From assembly GCA_039680175.1 (NCBI GenBank), contig JBDKTO010000074.1:165724-229723 (forward strand): DNA of 64,000 nucleotides. Direction: 5' to 3'. A model generated the notes under the pieces. That model saw only the letters and a list, made by a program, of their open reading frames with translations. It was not told the origin of the DNA and ran no database searches. The DNA comes from Veillonellales bacterium. GTDB lineage: Bacteria; Bacillota; Negativicutes; JAAYSF01. Both the position numbers and the translations under genes were made by a program. Positions 6,954 through 16,100 of this stretch are shown here, piece by piece; the first letter of the stretch is position 1, and each line of letters starts with the position of its first letter.

Positions 6954-8706
6954 GATAAATGGTTTTATTGTGGTACCAAAGGAGATGTTTGCCGTCATAG
7001 ATTTATTAAAGTTGAAGTTACTGAGAAGCAGCTTGGTGCTCCTTTTATTGGTGATTGCCACTTTAAGCGGAGGATGCGGAGCAGATGCATCAGCCGATAT
7101 GCAGGGGATATTTACTAAGAATGGCATTATGCTCATGAATGCCGTCAAACCGGGTGACATTCCGCAAGAGATAGTTGTGCGGGTCAATGGCGAGAGTAAA
7201 GAAATTCAGTGGCAGATCATGGGTGGGAAAAATTTGATTCTGGCGGAATTTTGGGAGCCATGGCAAAATTATGAAATTGAGATAAATGGCCGGAAGTGGA
7301 ACGGCACGGCTCCCCTTACTCCTACAGCGGCGGTACTGGCTACTGGAGAGCTGGGGAAATTGGACGAAACGCCTTCCTTAAAAGAGTGGTCGCCGGTGGT
7401 TTATGAAGATGTGGCGGTTTCTCCTGATGGCCGATTTATCGGGATCGCGTCCTTTGATCATAAGATATACCTATATGATAATACCGGGAAAAAATTGTGG
7501 GATTACGGGATACCGGATGGAGTAGGGGTAGCCATTGCTTTTGCCCGCGACGGGTTGTCACTGTTTGTGGGAGAATCCAGTCCGGAAGCCAATTGTTATG
7601 CCTTTGATACCTTATCTGGGGAAAAACTGTGGCAGTATAGTTTTTCCGGGGACATCGGCAGTGACAGTACGCCGAAATGGAACAACCGGCCTAAAATTAC
7701 CAGTATCGCTGTTATGGGGAATCAGGTTGTTGCTAGTGCGGAATATACGCAGCGGGTGACAGAACGTTTAGCTGGAAAGGCAGTTGTAAAATATGTGACC
7801 AATTGTCTGATCCGGGCATTTGACAGCAGGACGGGAAGCAGTAATTGGCGTTATCCTCAGGCGGAAACGATGGATACAGGAGTATCCCGGCTGACTTTTT
7901 CCGCCGATGGCAGCAAGCTGGCGTTTGCCAATCACTCCTGGAGTAAAGGCCAGCGTTATTTGGATGGCAGTATCCGGATTTTGGACGGAGCTACTGGTGG
8001 TGTATTAGGTATTCACCAGTTAGAAGAACCAAAAGATGGTCAATGCAATTATATCGGCATCTTTGATGGGATTCATATCTCGCCTAATGGCCGTTACCTG
8101 GCCGTTGTGACTGCGGATAATCGGGGAATGCTGTTTGATATCAGTCATATTACCATTGAAAACTCCGAGCAAGGTGCCAGCACCGAATTTCCTTTGTTAT
8201 GGCTTCGGCAGATTAGTAATGTCCAGCGCATCGGCGGTGTGCCTGTCTATGCTTACGGGAATACGGCTCACACGACAGATGACGGACAGGTTCTCTTTAT
8301 GACCGGTGCTACTTTTTTGGCCGACAAAACGGCTACCTCCGGAGCACCGCCCTTTGTACATCCCGATTCAACGACTTTGTTTTTTTATCGCAGCAATGGT
8401 GAATTAATCTGGAAATGGCAGTCTGACGGGGGTATCGGCAAGCTGAGATTTTCCGGAGATGGCCGTTATTTGGTCTTACCGATTTACCATAACTATATTA
8501 CCCGGAAAAAAGATAAAGCCGGTCTATATTGTTTCGATTTAACAGCGGCACAGGGGAAAAATCTGCTATGGTTTTATCCTTTGGAAGGGATAGCGGTAAC
8601 AACGGGAATTGCCGAAAACGGAACAACGGTTGCCGGAGTGGAAGTGCCGGTCCGGCAGTCCGATGATACACTGCTGGGAACACACCGGCTTCATATTTTA
8701 CAGTAA
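6943..8706 (+). CDS. Beta-propeller (WD40/PQQ-like repeat) lipoprotein
   Basis: 587 residues from ATG 6943, which follows AAAGGTGGG. ATG 6985 is an alternative but abuts its AAAGGAG. A basic stretch (KLKLLR) and hydrophobic core LVLLLLVIATLSGGC end in a lipobox-like cysteine (Cys45; position -3 is Ser, which is atypical). The rest shows repeated blade patterns such as VSPDGRFIGIASFDHKIYLYDNTGKKLWDYG, a FARDGLSLFVG blade, FSADGSKLAFANHSW, ISPNGRYLAVVT and FSGDGRYLVLPIY. It is therefore an exported, lipid-anchored propeller. It is the first gene of the ECF/chelatase operon, 22 bases before the fused S component, and may act as that transporter's extracytoplasmic partner. Ligand unknown. Confidence 0.75.
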   Translation: MAFLINGFIVVPKEMFAVIDLLKLKLLRSSLVLLLLVIATLSGGCGADASADMQGIFTKNGIMLMNAVKPGDIPQEIVVRVNGESKEIQWQIMGGKNLILAEFWEPWQNYEIEINGRKWNGTAPLTPTAAVLATGELGKLDETPSLKEWSPVVYEDVAVSPDGRFIGIASFDHKIYLYDNTGKKLWDYGIPDGVGVAIAFARDGLSLFVGESSPEANCYAFDTLSGEKLWQYSFSGDIGSDSTPKWNNRPKITSIAVMGNQVVASAEYTQRVTERLAGKAVVKYVTNCLIRAFDSRTGSSNWRYPQAETMDTGVSRLTFSADGSKLAFANHSWSKGQRYLDGSIRILDGATGGVLGIHQLEEPKDGQCNYIGIFDGIHISPNGRYLAVVTADNRGMLFDISHITIENSEQGASTEFPLLWLRQISNVQRIGGVPVYAYGNTAHTTDDGQVLFMTGATFLADKTATSGAPPFVHPDSTTLFFYRSNGELIWKWQSDGGIGKLRFSGDGRYLVLPIYHNYITRKKDKAGLYCFDLTAAQGKNLLWFYPLEGIAVTTGIAENGTTVAGVEVPVRQSDDTLLGTHRLHILQ

Positions 8707-8728
8707 GGCTTGATTGGAGAAGCAGGGC

Positions 8729-10597
8729 ATGAATAGATTCCGTTGGTGCCTACTGATACTGCTGGTGATTTTAGCGGTAAGTGGCTTTATTTATGAAAAT
8801 AATCGACTGCGTGTAACGGGACATGTTGAATTCGGCAACCAGGGAATGGAAATTATACTGGACCGGAAACAAGAAGTCAAAACCGTCATAGTAAAAAATG
8901 AGCTTGACCAGCCGTTGACAATTGTCTCCCTGGGGGTGGGAAGCTGGAGCAAGCTACCGGTATTTATCTCGTGGGAGCCGGATAAAAGATACATAGTTGA
9001 ATTGTTGCTGGCTGATGGCCGACGTGAAATGATTGCGGCTGACAGTCCGGAAGTTTCACCGGAAAAGGTGTTTTTTTCCCTGCAGGCACCCTATGGCTTG
9101 AACCAGGAAAATAGCAGCGGTATGGTACCGGCCGATACTGTATTCACCGCCAATCTTCTTTTAACCATGAATGATGATTTACCGGTCAACGCAGTGCTGG
9201 ATGTGGTACTACCGACTGAATTGCAAATTACAGAAATACCGGATGGCATGAGATTGGAGCTGCAAAAAGGTGAACAGCACTTAGTCGGGCAGCGGCGACT
9301 GTCGGCGAAGCATGAGCACTGGAGCGTGCAACTGCAAGTAAGGAGCGGACAGCCGGGCGGCAGACCGGTAATTCAGGCTTTTGTTCACTTGGATAATGGC
9401 CGCGAGAAGTGGAATGTGGCCAAGCAAAGCACCTTGCAGGTTGCTTCCATAGAGGCTATCGGCAGTAAGATTAAAATTTTGTCGGTGAAACTGCCGGTCA
9501 ATTCCAGCGGCGTTGTTGATCCCAAATATCGTACCGGCAATCTGGTCTATGTTCCGCCGGGGAAATTGGCTTTGCTTACCGGGCCGCAGTCCGGCGTTCG
9601 TCTTGATGATGATCCTTTCAGTTATACGAACATTCAGATCGGCAACGACGGGGACGAGCAGATATTGGTGATGGTTACGGGAAAAATGCTTGATGCGTCA
9701 ACCGGCGCCTTGGCACCGACTTTTTTATCGCCGCCGCACAAAAATGCCGGTTTGGGATACAGCTATGGGCTTGCTGCGATTCCGCCCCATAGCAGCAGCA
9801 ATATTGTTTTACCGCTTTATTTAAACGAAAATAACGTGCTGCCGGGGAACTATATTTTACAAACGGAGGCTTCCCTGTTTGGAATAGAACGGAACATCAC
9901 GGCTGAAAGAACGACAGTCAATCTGATTACCCGCAATGATCGTCCGCTTCTGGTTACCTGTATCATGGCGCTGACGGCACTGACTGGCATCGGCTGGCTG
10001 CTGTGGCGCCGGGAAAAAGTTTTGGCCGCTTATTCCACCAAGGAACTGGTATTGATTTCATTATTTGGAACTGTCACCTTTGTTGTGGTCAATTTGCCGC
10101 AAACATTGCTGTGGGATATCGCTCATGTAGTCTTTGGACCGTTTAGTTTTTTATTTACCGGCTTTTTCAGCCAGACAGTTTTTTACGCGCTGGTAGTTGC
10201 TTTGGCAGTTGTGCTGCCCCGCACCGGTGTGGTCACCTTGATGCTGCTTGTTCGTTTCATTTTAAACGGATTCATTTTTGGACATTTTACCCCGGTGCTG
10301 CTTTTGTCTTACACAATGCTGGCAATTTGTCTTGAAGGAGCCTTATATGCTGCCGGAGTTACCCGCAAGGCTGTTGTTAACGGCAAGGGCCGGATAGCGC
10401 TGGTTGCCTGCGCCTGCGGCGGAGTGGATGTTGTTACTGCGTATATGAATTTCATGGCGTATCTGACACTGTATCGGCTGTATTATGCGGAATGGTATAT
10501 TTACGCCGTTATGTTCGCCGGTTTTGTTTATACTGTCGCAGGTGCCTTTGCCGGGTGCCGGCTGGGCAATACATTAAAAAGCACGGCAATGGATTGA
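8729..10597 (+). CDS. ECF transporter S component fused to a large extracytoplasmic domain
   Basis: 622 residues from ATG 8729 (GGAG 9 bases before; the in-frame TTG at 8714 is unlikely). Residues 6-22 form a signal anchor. Residues about 25-410 are beta-rich, without helices, and include repeats of PADTVFTANLLLTMNDDLPVN- and NNVLPGNYILQTEASL-like sandwich strands. The last ~210 residues carry six hydrophobic segments starting after STKELVLISLFGTVTFVVV, resembling YkoE-type ECF S components. The CbiM hallmark N terminus (MHI) is absent. It sits 10 bases before the ECF ATPase gene. S components normally are ~200-residue membrane proteins, so the fusion is unusual. Substrate not identifiable. 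Confidence 0.65.
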   Translation: MNRFRWCLLILLVILAVSGFIYENNRLRVTGHVEFGNQGMEIILDRKQEVKTVIVKNELDQPLTIVSLGVGSWSKLPVFISWEPDKRYIVELLLADGRREMIAADSPEVSPEKVFFSLQAPYGLNQENSSGMVPADTVFTANLLLTMNDDLPVNAVLDVVLPTELQITEIPDGMRLELQKGEQHLVGQRRLSAKHEHWSVQLQVRSGQPGGRPVIQAFVHLDNGREKWNVAKQSTLQVASIEAIGSKIKILSVKLPVNSSGVVDPKYRTGNLVYVPPGKLALLTGPQSGVRLDDDPFSYTNIQIGNDGDEQILVMVTGKMLDASTGALAPTFLSPPHKNAGLGYSYGLAAIPPHSSSNIVLPLYLNENNVLPGNYILQTEASLFGIERNITAERTTVNLITRNDRPLLVTCIMALTALTGIGWLLWRREKVLAAYSTKELVLISLFGTVTFVVVNLPQTLLWDIAHVVFGPFSFLFTGFFSQTVFYALVVALAVVLPRTGVVTLMLLVRFILNGFIFGHFTPVLLLSYTMLAICLEGALYAAGVTRKAVVNGKGRIALVACACGGVDVVTAYMNFMAYLTLYRLYYAEWYIYAVMFAGFVYTVAGAFAGCRLGNTLKSTAMD

Positions 10598-10607
10598 AGG
10601 AGTAAGT

Positions 10608-12266
10608 ATGATTGCCTTTACTAACTTTAGTTTTTGGTATCCTGGCAGAGCGAATGCGACTTTGCGTCAAATTGATTTTGCAGTGGGGCCGGGTGAGTTT
10701 GTACTGTTGACCGGACCAACCGGCTGCGGGAAAAGTACACTGCTGAAATGCTTGAACGGTGTTATCCCCCATTTATCCGGCGGAAAATGTGAGGGCGAAA
10801 TCTTCATCCATGGGCAGGACACACGGACGTTCACTATGGGCGAATTGTCGGCAGAGGTCGGCTTGGTGCAGCAAAGCCCCGATGATCAGATTTTTGCTAC
10901 CTGCATACAGGATGAAGTTGCATTTGGTCCGGAAAACCTTTGTCTGGACCGGGATAAAATTGAGGAACAGGTAACGTGGGCCTTAAAGGCAGTGGAATTG
11001 GACGGCTACCGGCAAAGAAGCACGAATGCTCTATCCGGCGGACAAAAACAACGCTTGGCGCTTGCTGCTATGCTATCATTGAATCCCCGGATTCTTGCCT
11101 TGGATGAACCGGTCAGCCAGCTTGACCCGCAGGGCGCTGACGAAGTTATGGCAGTCATTCGCAATTTAAATAAAAAATACGGTGTCACGGTGGTAATGGT
11201 TGAACACCGGATTCATGAGGTAGCCCAATTTGTCGACCGAATGGTGGTCATGGAAAACGGACGAATTGCTTACGATGCTCCGGTACGGGAAGCCATGCTG
11301 CATGCCGATGAATTTGTTGCGATGGGACTGCGGCTGCCGGAGACAGTGGAAATCAGCCGGCGGTTTCATAAGCACTGCGCCGCTTTGACCGTGCAGGAGA
11401 CGGTTGATTTGCTGAAATCGGGCTGCCCGAGACAGCGGGGCCTGCCGGCAGAGTGTTCCGAAGACGCAAAGGGGGAACCGGCTGTTGTTGCAATCGAAGA
11501 TTTATTTTACCGTTACGGAAAACAGGACCAGCCGGCCTTATGCGGGGTCAACCTAAAGGTTCGGCAGGGAGAGAAAGTAGCTGTTATGGGCCGTAACGGT
11601 TCCGGCAAGTCGACCTTGCTGGCGCATATGGCCGGTATGATCGTACCGCAGCAGGGAGTGGTAACGATAGCCGGACAGCTGATTCGGCGCAGGCTTTCCT
11701 TACCGTTAGGTACGGTTGGCTTGGTGATGCAAAATCCGGATTTAATGCTGTTTCACCGGAGTGTCCGTCAGGAAGTAATTTTTGGTCTGGAAAATCTAAA
11801 ACTGGAAGAAAAGATACGGACAGAGCGATACAGTAAAGCAATGGAAGGATTCGCCTTGACCGCGCTGCAAGCCGACCCCCCGCTGTCCCTTAGCCGGGGA
11901 CAGCGTCTGCGGACGGCCACTGCGGCTGTTGCGGCGATGAACCCCAGCGTTATCTTTTTGGATGAACCGACCACCGGGCAGGATCAGGATCATATCGACA
12001 GTATGATGACGTCACTGCTGGAGCAGGCGGAAACTGTGGTGTTTTGTACCCATGATGTTGAGACTGTCATTCGCTATGCAAGCCGCGTCGTTGTAATGGA
12101 ACAGGGACGGATCGTCGCCGATGAGATTCCGCGCAAGATTTTTGCCGATGAACCGTTTTTGCTCCGCTATGGTCTACGACCGACTCAGTCCTGGCTGGTA
12201 GGCAGAACTCTGGGGTTGGAAGATGTATTCACGCCGGGGGAACTGGAAAGAAGGTGGTCTTGCTGA
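10608..12266 (+). CDS. ECF transporter ATPase, two nucleotide-binding domains in one chain
   Basis: 552 residues holding two complete ATPase domains (like YkoD), supplying both EcfA and EcfA' roles. Domain 1: Walker A GPTGCGKST (36-44), Q-loop LVQQSPDDQIF, signature LSGGQKQR, Walker B ILALDEPVSQLDP. Domain 2: Walker A GRNGSGKST (about 327-335), Q-loop LVMQNPDLMLF, signature LSRGQRLR, Walker B VIFLDEPTTGQD. The second signature has Arg for the first Gly, so one of the two ATP sites may be weak. Ribosome site AAGGAG. The gene overlaps ecfT by 13 bases (or 7 if the TTG start is used). Confidence 0.88.
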   Translation: MIAFTNFSFWYPGRANATLRQIDFAVGPGEFVLLTGPTGCGKSTLLKCLNGVIPHLSGGKCEGEIFIHGQDTRTFTMGELSAEVGLVQQSPDDQIFATCIQDEVAFGPENLCLDRDKIEEQVTWALKAVELDGYRQRSTNALSGGQKQRLALAAMLSLNPRILALDEPVSQLDPQGADEVMAVIRNLNKKYGVTVVMVEHRIHEVAQFVDRMVVMENGRIAYDAPVREAMLHADEFVAMGLRLPETVEISRRFHKHCAALTVQETVDLLKSGCPRQRGLPAECSEDAKGEPAVVAIEDLFYRYGKQDQPALCGVNLKVRQGEKVAVMGRNGSGKSTLLAHMAGMIVPQQGVVTIAGQLIRRRLSLPLGTVGLVMQNPDLMLFHRSVRQEVIFGLENLKLEEKIRTERYSKAMEGFALTALQADPPLSLSRGQRLRTATAAVAAMNPSVIFLDEPTTGQDQDHIDSMMTSLLEQAETVVFCTHDVETVIRYASRVVVMEQGRIVADEIPRKIFADEPFLLRYGLRPTQSWLVGRTLGLEDVFTPGELERRWSC

Positions 12267-13123
12267 AGTGGCAGGATGTTACTTATAGTGAAGCCGATCA
12301 AACAATTCTTCACCGGCTGGATCCCAGAGTAAAGATTATCGTATTATTGGCAACCGGCTTTTTTATTGTATTGCTGGACAATCCCAAGATATTGGGAAGC
12401 TTGTTGACTTTCGGCATAGCGGGAATGATTGTTTCCCGGTTGTCGCCGCTTAAATTGAAGATTGCCGTCGTTATGATTGCCTTAGGCCTTTGGGGCTCCG
12501 TGTTTAGTCAGGCTTTATTTTATGAGCAGGTACCGCGAACAGCCGTGCTGACAGTCATTTCACCCCAGATGCCGGTGTTAGGGCCATTGACGAAGGGGTT
12601 GTATATCTATCAGGAAGGGGTCATTCATGGACTGAAACAGGGACTCCGGCTGACAACCATGACAACGTTAGGCCTTTTGGTCTGCTGGACGACAGATACC
12701 AGGCTGCTGCTGCTGGGAATGGTAAAAATGCGGCTGCCTTATAGCTTGTCCTTCATGGCGGTTACGGCTGTAAAGTTTATCCCTGCGCTTCTGCAGGAAT
12801 CCATGCAGGTGATGACTGCCTCTCGAATGCGCGGCGGCAAACGATTCGGCATTTCCTTGCTGATCCCCATTTTGGCCAATTGTATCCGGCGCTCGGGGAC
12901 GCTGGCGGTGGCGGTGGAAAGCAGGGCGTTTCGCTGCTATAATCAGCGTACCTATTTAGAAGAGCTGAGTTTTTCCCGCGGGGAAAAATGGTTGCTTGTC
13001 GGCTATATGCTGCTGACAGTTCTTATTACTTTCAGTAAAGTAAGCTATTGGCTCTATCAATATGGAATTTATTATCACCCCGGGCTGCGAACAGTTTATG
13101 AATTTACCAGAGTTTGTCTGTAA
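12254..13123 (+). CDS. ECF transporter transmembrane coupling subunit EcfT
   Basis: 289 residues from GTG 12254; TTG 12260, better spaced from AAGAAGG, is an equally likely start. Starts with the family's LDPRVKIIVLLA block and a string of hydrophobic segments. The two coupling motifs that contact the ATPases are visible as ASRMRGG and AVESRAFR in the cytoplasmic domain. With the fused S component and the double ATPase it completes an ECF importer with dedicated energising module. A 41-base gap with GGAGGAAAAGG separates it from the chelatase gene. Confidence 0.88.
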   Translation: MVLLKWQDVTYSEADQTILHRLDPRVKIIVLLATGFFIVLLDNPKILGSLLTFGIAGMIVSRLSPLKLKIAVVMIALGLWGSVFSQALFYEQVPRTAVLTVISPQMPVLGPLTKGLYIYQEGVIHGLKQGLRLTTMTTLGLLVCWTTDTRLLLLGMVKMRLPYSLSFMAVTAVKFIPALLQESMQVMTASRMRGGKRFGISLLIPILANCIRRSGTLAVAVESRAFRCYNQRTYLEELSFSRGEKWLLVGYMLLTVLITFSKVSYWLYQYGIYYHPGLRTVYEFTRVCL

Positions 13124-13164
13124 ATAAATTTCGCTGCTTTCAGTGAATTTATAGGAGGAAAAGG

Positions 13165-16100
13165 ATGAAAATCGGTTCAATTATGTGGGCGAGTTATATG
13201 CCGACTCTAACCGAGGCCGTGGATGCTGTCGAAGAAATAGAACTTAACATGTGCAGCACCCATGATTTGGCGGACCCCGATTACCGGGAAAAATTCTTAG
13301 ACTATTTAAGAAATCAAGCGGATGTGCTGCTGCTGTTTCCGACTGCCGGGAGTACCTGGGATTCTATAGCGGAGTCGGTTGCAGCGATAGCCGGGCAAAA
13401 ACCTTCCATTGCTTTCGGGTTTGTGCCGGGATTGATTGCCTGCAATACGGTAAAAGCGGAGATCGCTTTAACGGTACAGCAATATTTGACGTTAGGCGGG
13501 AAAAGTAACGGTGAAAATGCTTTGTTATATATTTTGCGAGAACTGGCAGGCCGGGATGTGATGGTTCAGCCACCGGAAGAAGTAGCTTGGCAGGGCATCA
13601 GTTATCCGGGCGTTGAGCAATTATACAGCAGCGCAGCCGACTATAGGGAACATTGTCCGGCTTATCGGCCGGGTCGGCCGACGGTAGGCGTGCTGTATTA
13701 TCGCAACTTGTGGCTGAATCATAATACGGAGGTCGTTGACGCGATTGTCAGCCGGTTCGAACAGGACGGATATAATGTGCTGCCCGCCTTCAGCACCGGC
13801 AGGAAGAATGTTGAAACCGGTGCGCAAGACAATGCTTATGCGGCAGAAAACTATTTTATGGTGGACGGTAAGCCGGTTATTGATGCCTTGATTTATCTGC
13901 AATCCTATTTTTTTGTGACGCAGGATGGAGGCGGGGATAAGACGGCCGCCGCCATCGGTGATACCCTTTTGCGGCAGTTGGATGTGCCGGTTCTGAAAGC
14001 CATGCTGACTTACAATAAGACGGAAGAGGAATGGCGTGCCGATCCTTATGGCATACCGGGGTCAACTATGGTTATGTCGGTGGGGATGCCGGAGTGCAGC
14101 GGTATAATTGAACCCATAGTGATCGGATCGGTCAATCGGGTGCAAAAGCAAGCGGACAGTGGAACTTTGGAGTATTATCGGCCGATTCCTCAGCGAATCC
14201 GTTATTTATGCCGTCGGACGGAAAAATGGATTGCTCTCAGACATAAAAAACCGGCAGAACGGAAGGTGGCATTCATTTTGCATAATAGCCCCTGCCATGG
14301 GGTGGAATTAGGGGTAGGCGGAGCGGCTAATTTGGACTCACTGGAAAGTGTATCTCGTATTCTGTCTGCTATGAAGCAGGCAGGATATTGTATTGATAAT
14401 CTGCCGACTTCCGGCCAGGAACTGATTAATCGAATTATGGAAACCAAGGCTATTTCCGACTTTCGCTGGACGCCGGTGGAAGAAATCGCTGCCAAAGGCG
14501 GGGTTCTGAAATATTTAAGTACAGAGGATTACCGGCAGTGGTTTGATCAATTTCCGGCCAAGGTACAGACTGCCATGATTGAAACTTGGGGAAACCCGCC
14601 GGGGGAGGAAAAAGACGGCGTTCCCGCCGCAATGGTCTATAATGGCAAAATTTTAATTACCGGTGTGGAATATGGCAATGCGGTAGTTTGCTGTCAGCCG
14701 AAAAGAGGCTGTGCCGGGGCTCGGTGCGACGGGCAGGTCTGTAAAATTCTCCATGATCCGGAATGTCCGCCTACCCATCAATATGTAGCTACCTATCGTT
14801 ATTTGGAAGACATCTGGGGAGCGGATATTCTGGTACACGTAGGAACTCACGGCAATTTAGAGTTTTTACCGGGAAAATCCGTAGGTTTGTCGGAGTCCTG
14901 CTACCCGGAACTGACCCTTGGTACAATTCCCCATCTTTATATCTACAACACGGATAATCCGCCGGAAGGAACGATTGCCAAACGACGAAGTTACGCTGCC
15001 CTTGTAGGACATATGCAGACGGTTATGGTGGAAGCGGAGACGTATGGACAACTGGCGGAAATCGAAAATATGCTGGCCGAATATGGTAAAACAAAGCAGA
15101 CGGATCCGGCTCGCAGTCATGAATTGGAACACCTGCTGAGAGAAAAAGCCCAGGAAGCTAAACTGTTGGACGCTGGAGAAAAGTGTGAGACAGATGTATT
15201 CGTGGAGAAACTGCATGGTTTGATTACGCAAATCAAAAGCAGGATGCATCAGGATGGTATGCACATTTTTGATGATATTCCCCAAGGTGAGCGACGGGTG
15301 AATTTCATCCGGGCCGTACTGAAACATGACACCGGCGAGCAAGGAAATCTAAGCAGAGCGGTTGCTCGCCTAATGGGGCTGGATTACGATCAGATGCTGG
15401 ATACGCCTCAGGTATGGAAGGTTGCGTATGGCAAAACGTACGGGGAACTGCTCAATACTGTGAGTCAATATGAGAAAGAGTTGATTCGGGAATTTATGAC
15501 CATAAAAATAACAGGAAAATCGGCGGTAAACGATGGTTCGGACATTGACCTGCCGGCAGCAGTACGCAGGATTATGGGGGATCATTTTGTACAACCGGTG
15601 AATTCGGAGCAATTGCAATACTGGCTGGATAAAGTTAAAAAAATTGATGCCGGGTTTACGGCATCCAGGGAAATGGACAGTTTGCTGCAGGGCTTTGCCG
15701 GCAGCTATTTACCGGCCGGGCCTTCCGGCCTGATTACCAGAGGCCGGGCCGATATTCTGCCGACGGGCCGGAACTTTTACAGCGCCGACCCGGAAAAAAT
15801 CCCGACGCAGGCAGCCTGGAAGATCGGTCAAAAGCTGGCAGACGGGCTTCTGGCCAAACATGAAGCCGATACCGGCCGGCTGCCGGAGAATTGCGGCATG
15901 GTGCTGTTTGCTACGGATTGCATGTGGACAGACGGCGAGCAGGTTGCGCAGATATTGGCATTGCTGGGAGTAGAGCCGCACTGGGCCGACGGGGGACGGG
16001 TCAAAGGATTCCGCATCCTATCCCTGCAAGAATTGGGACGACCGCGGGTTGATGTTACGCTGCGGATCGGGGGTGTGACCCGGGACTGCTTCCCGGGTAT

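Larger units (their letters stand above)
6757..7122 (+). repeat. Direct repeat copy 2: intact promoter, leader hairpin and gene start
   Basis: This is the parent-like copy of 356-642, same orientation. It contains the promoter (6778-6807), an 85-nt leader, the hairpin (6899-6953) and the first codons of the lipoprotein gene, including the 80 bp missing from copy 1. The two copies bracket the nik-like operon and methyltransferase at a distance of about 6.4 kb. No transposase or target-site duplication is visible at either edge. Confidence 0.9.

Noticed and set aside
8729..10597. CbiM-type cobalt S component
   Set aside because: It lacks the CbiM N-terminal metal-binding MHI start and has no CbiN partner; the membrane part looks more like YkoE-type S components.
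14866..15342. 158-codon minus-strand ORF
   Set aside because: Lies wholly inside cobN and has no recognisable protein features.
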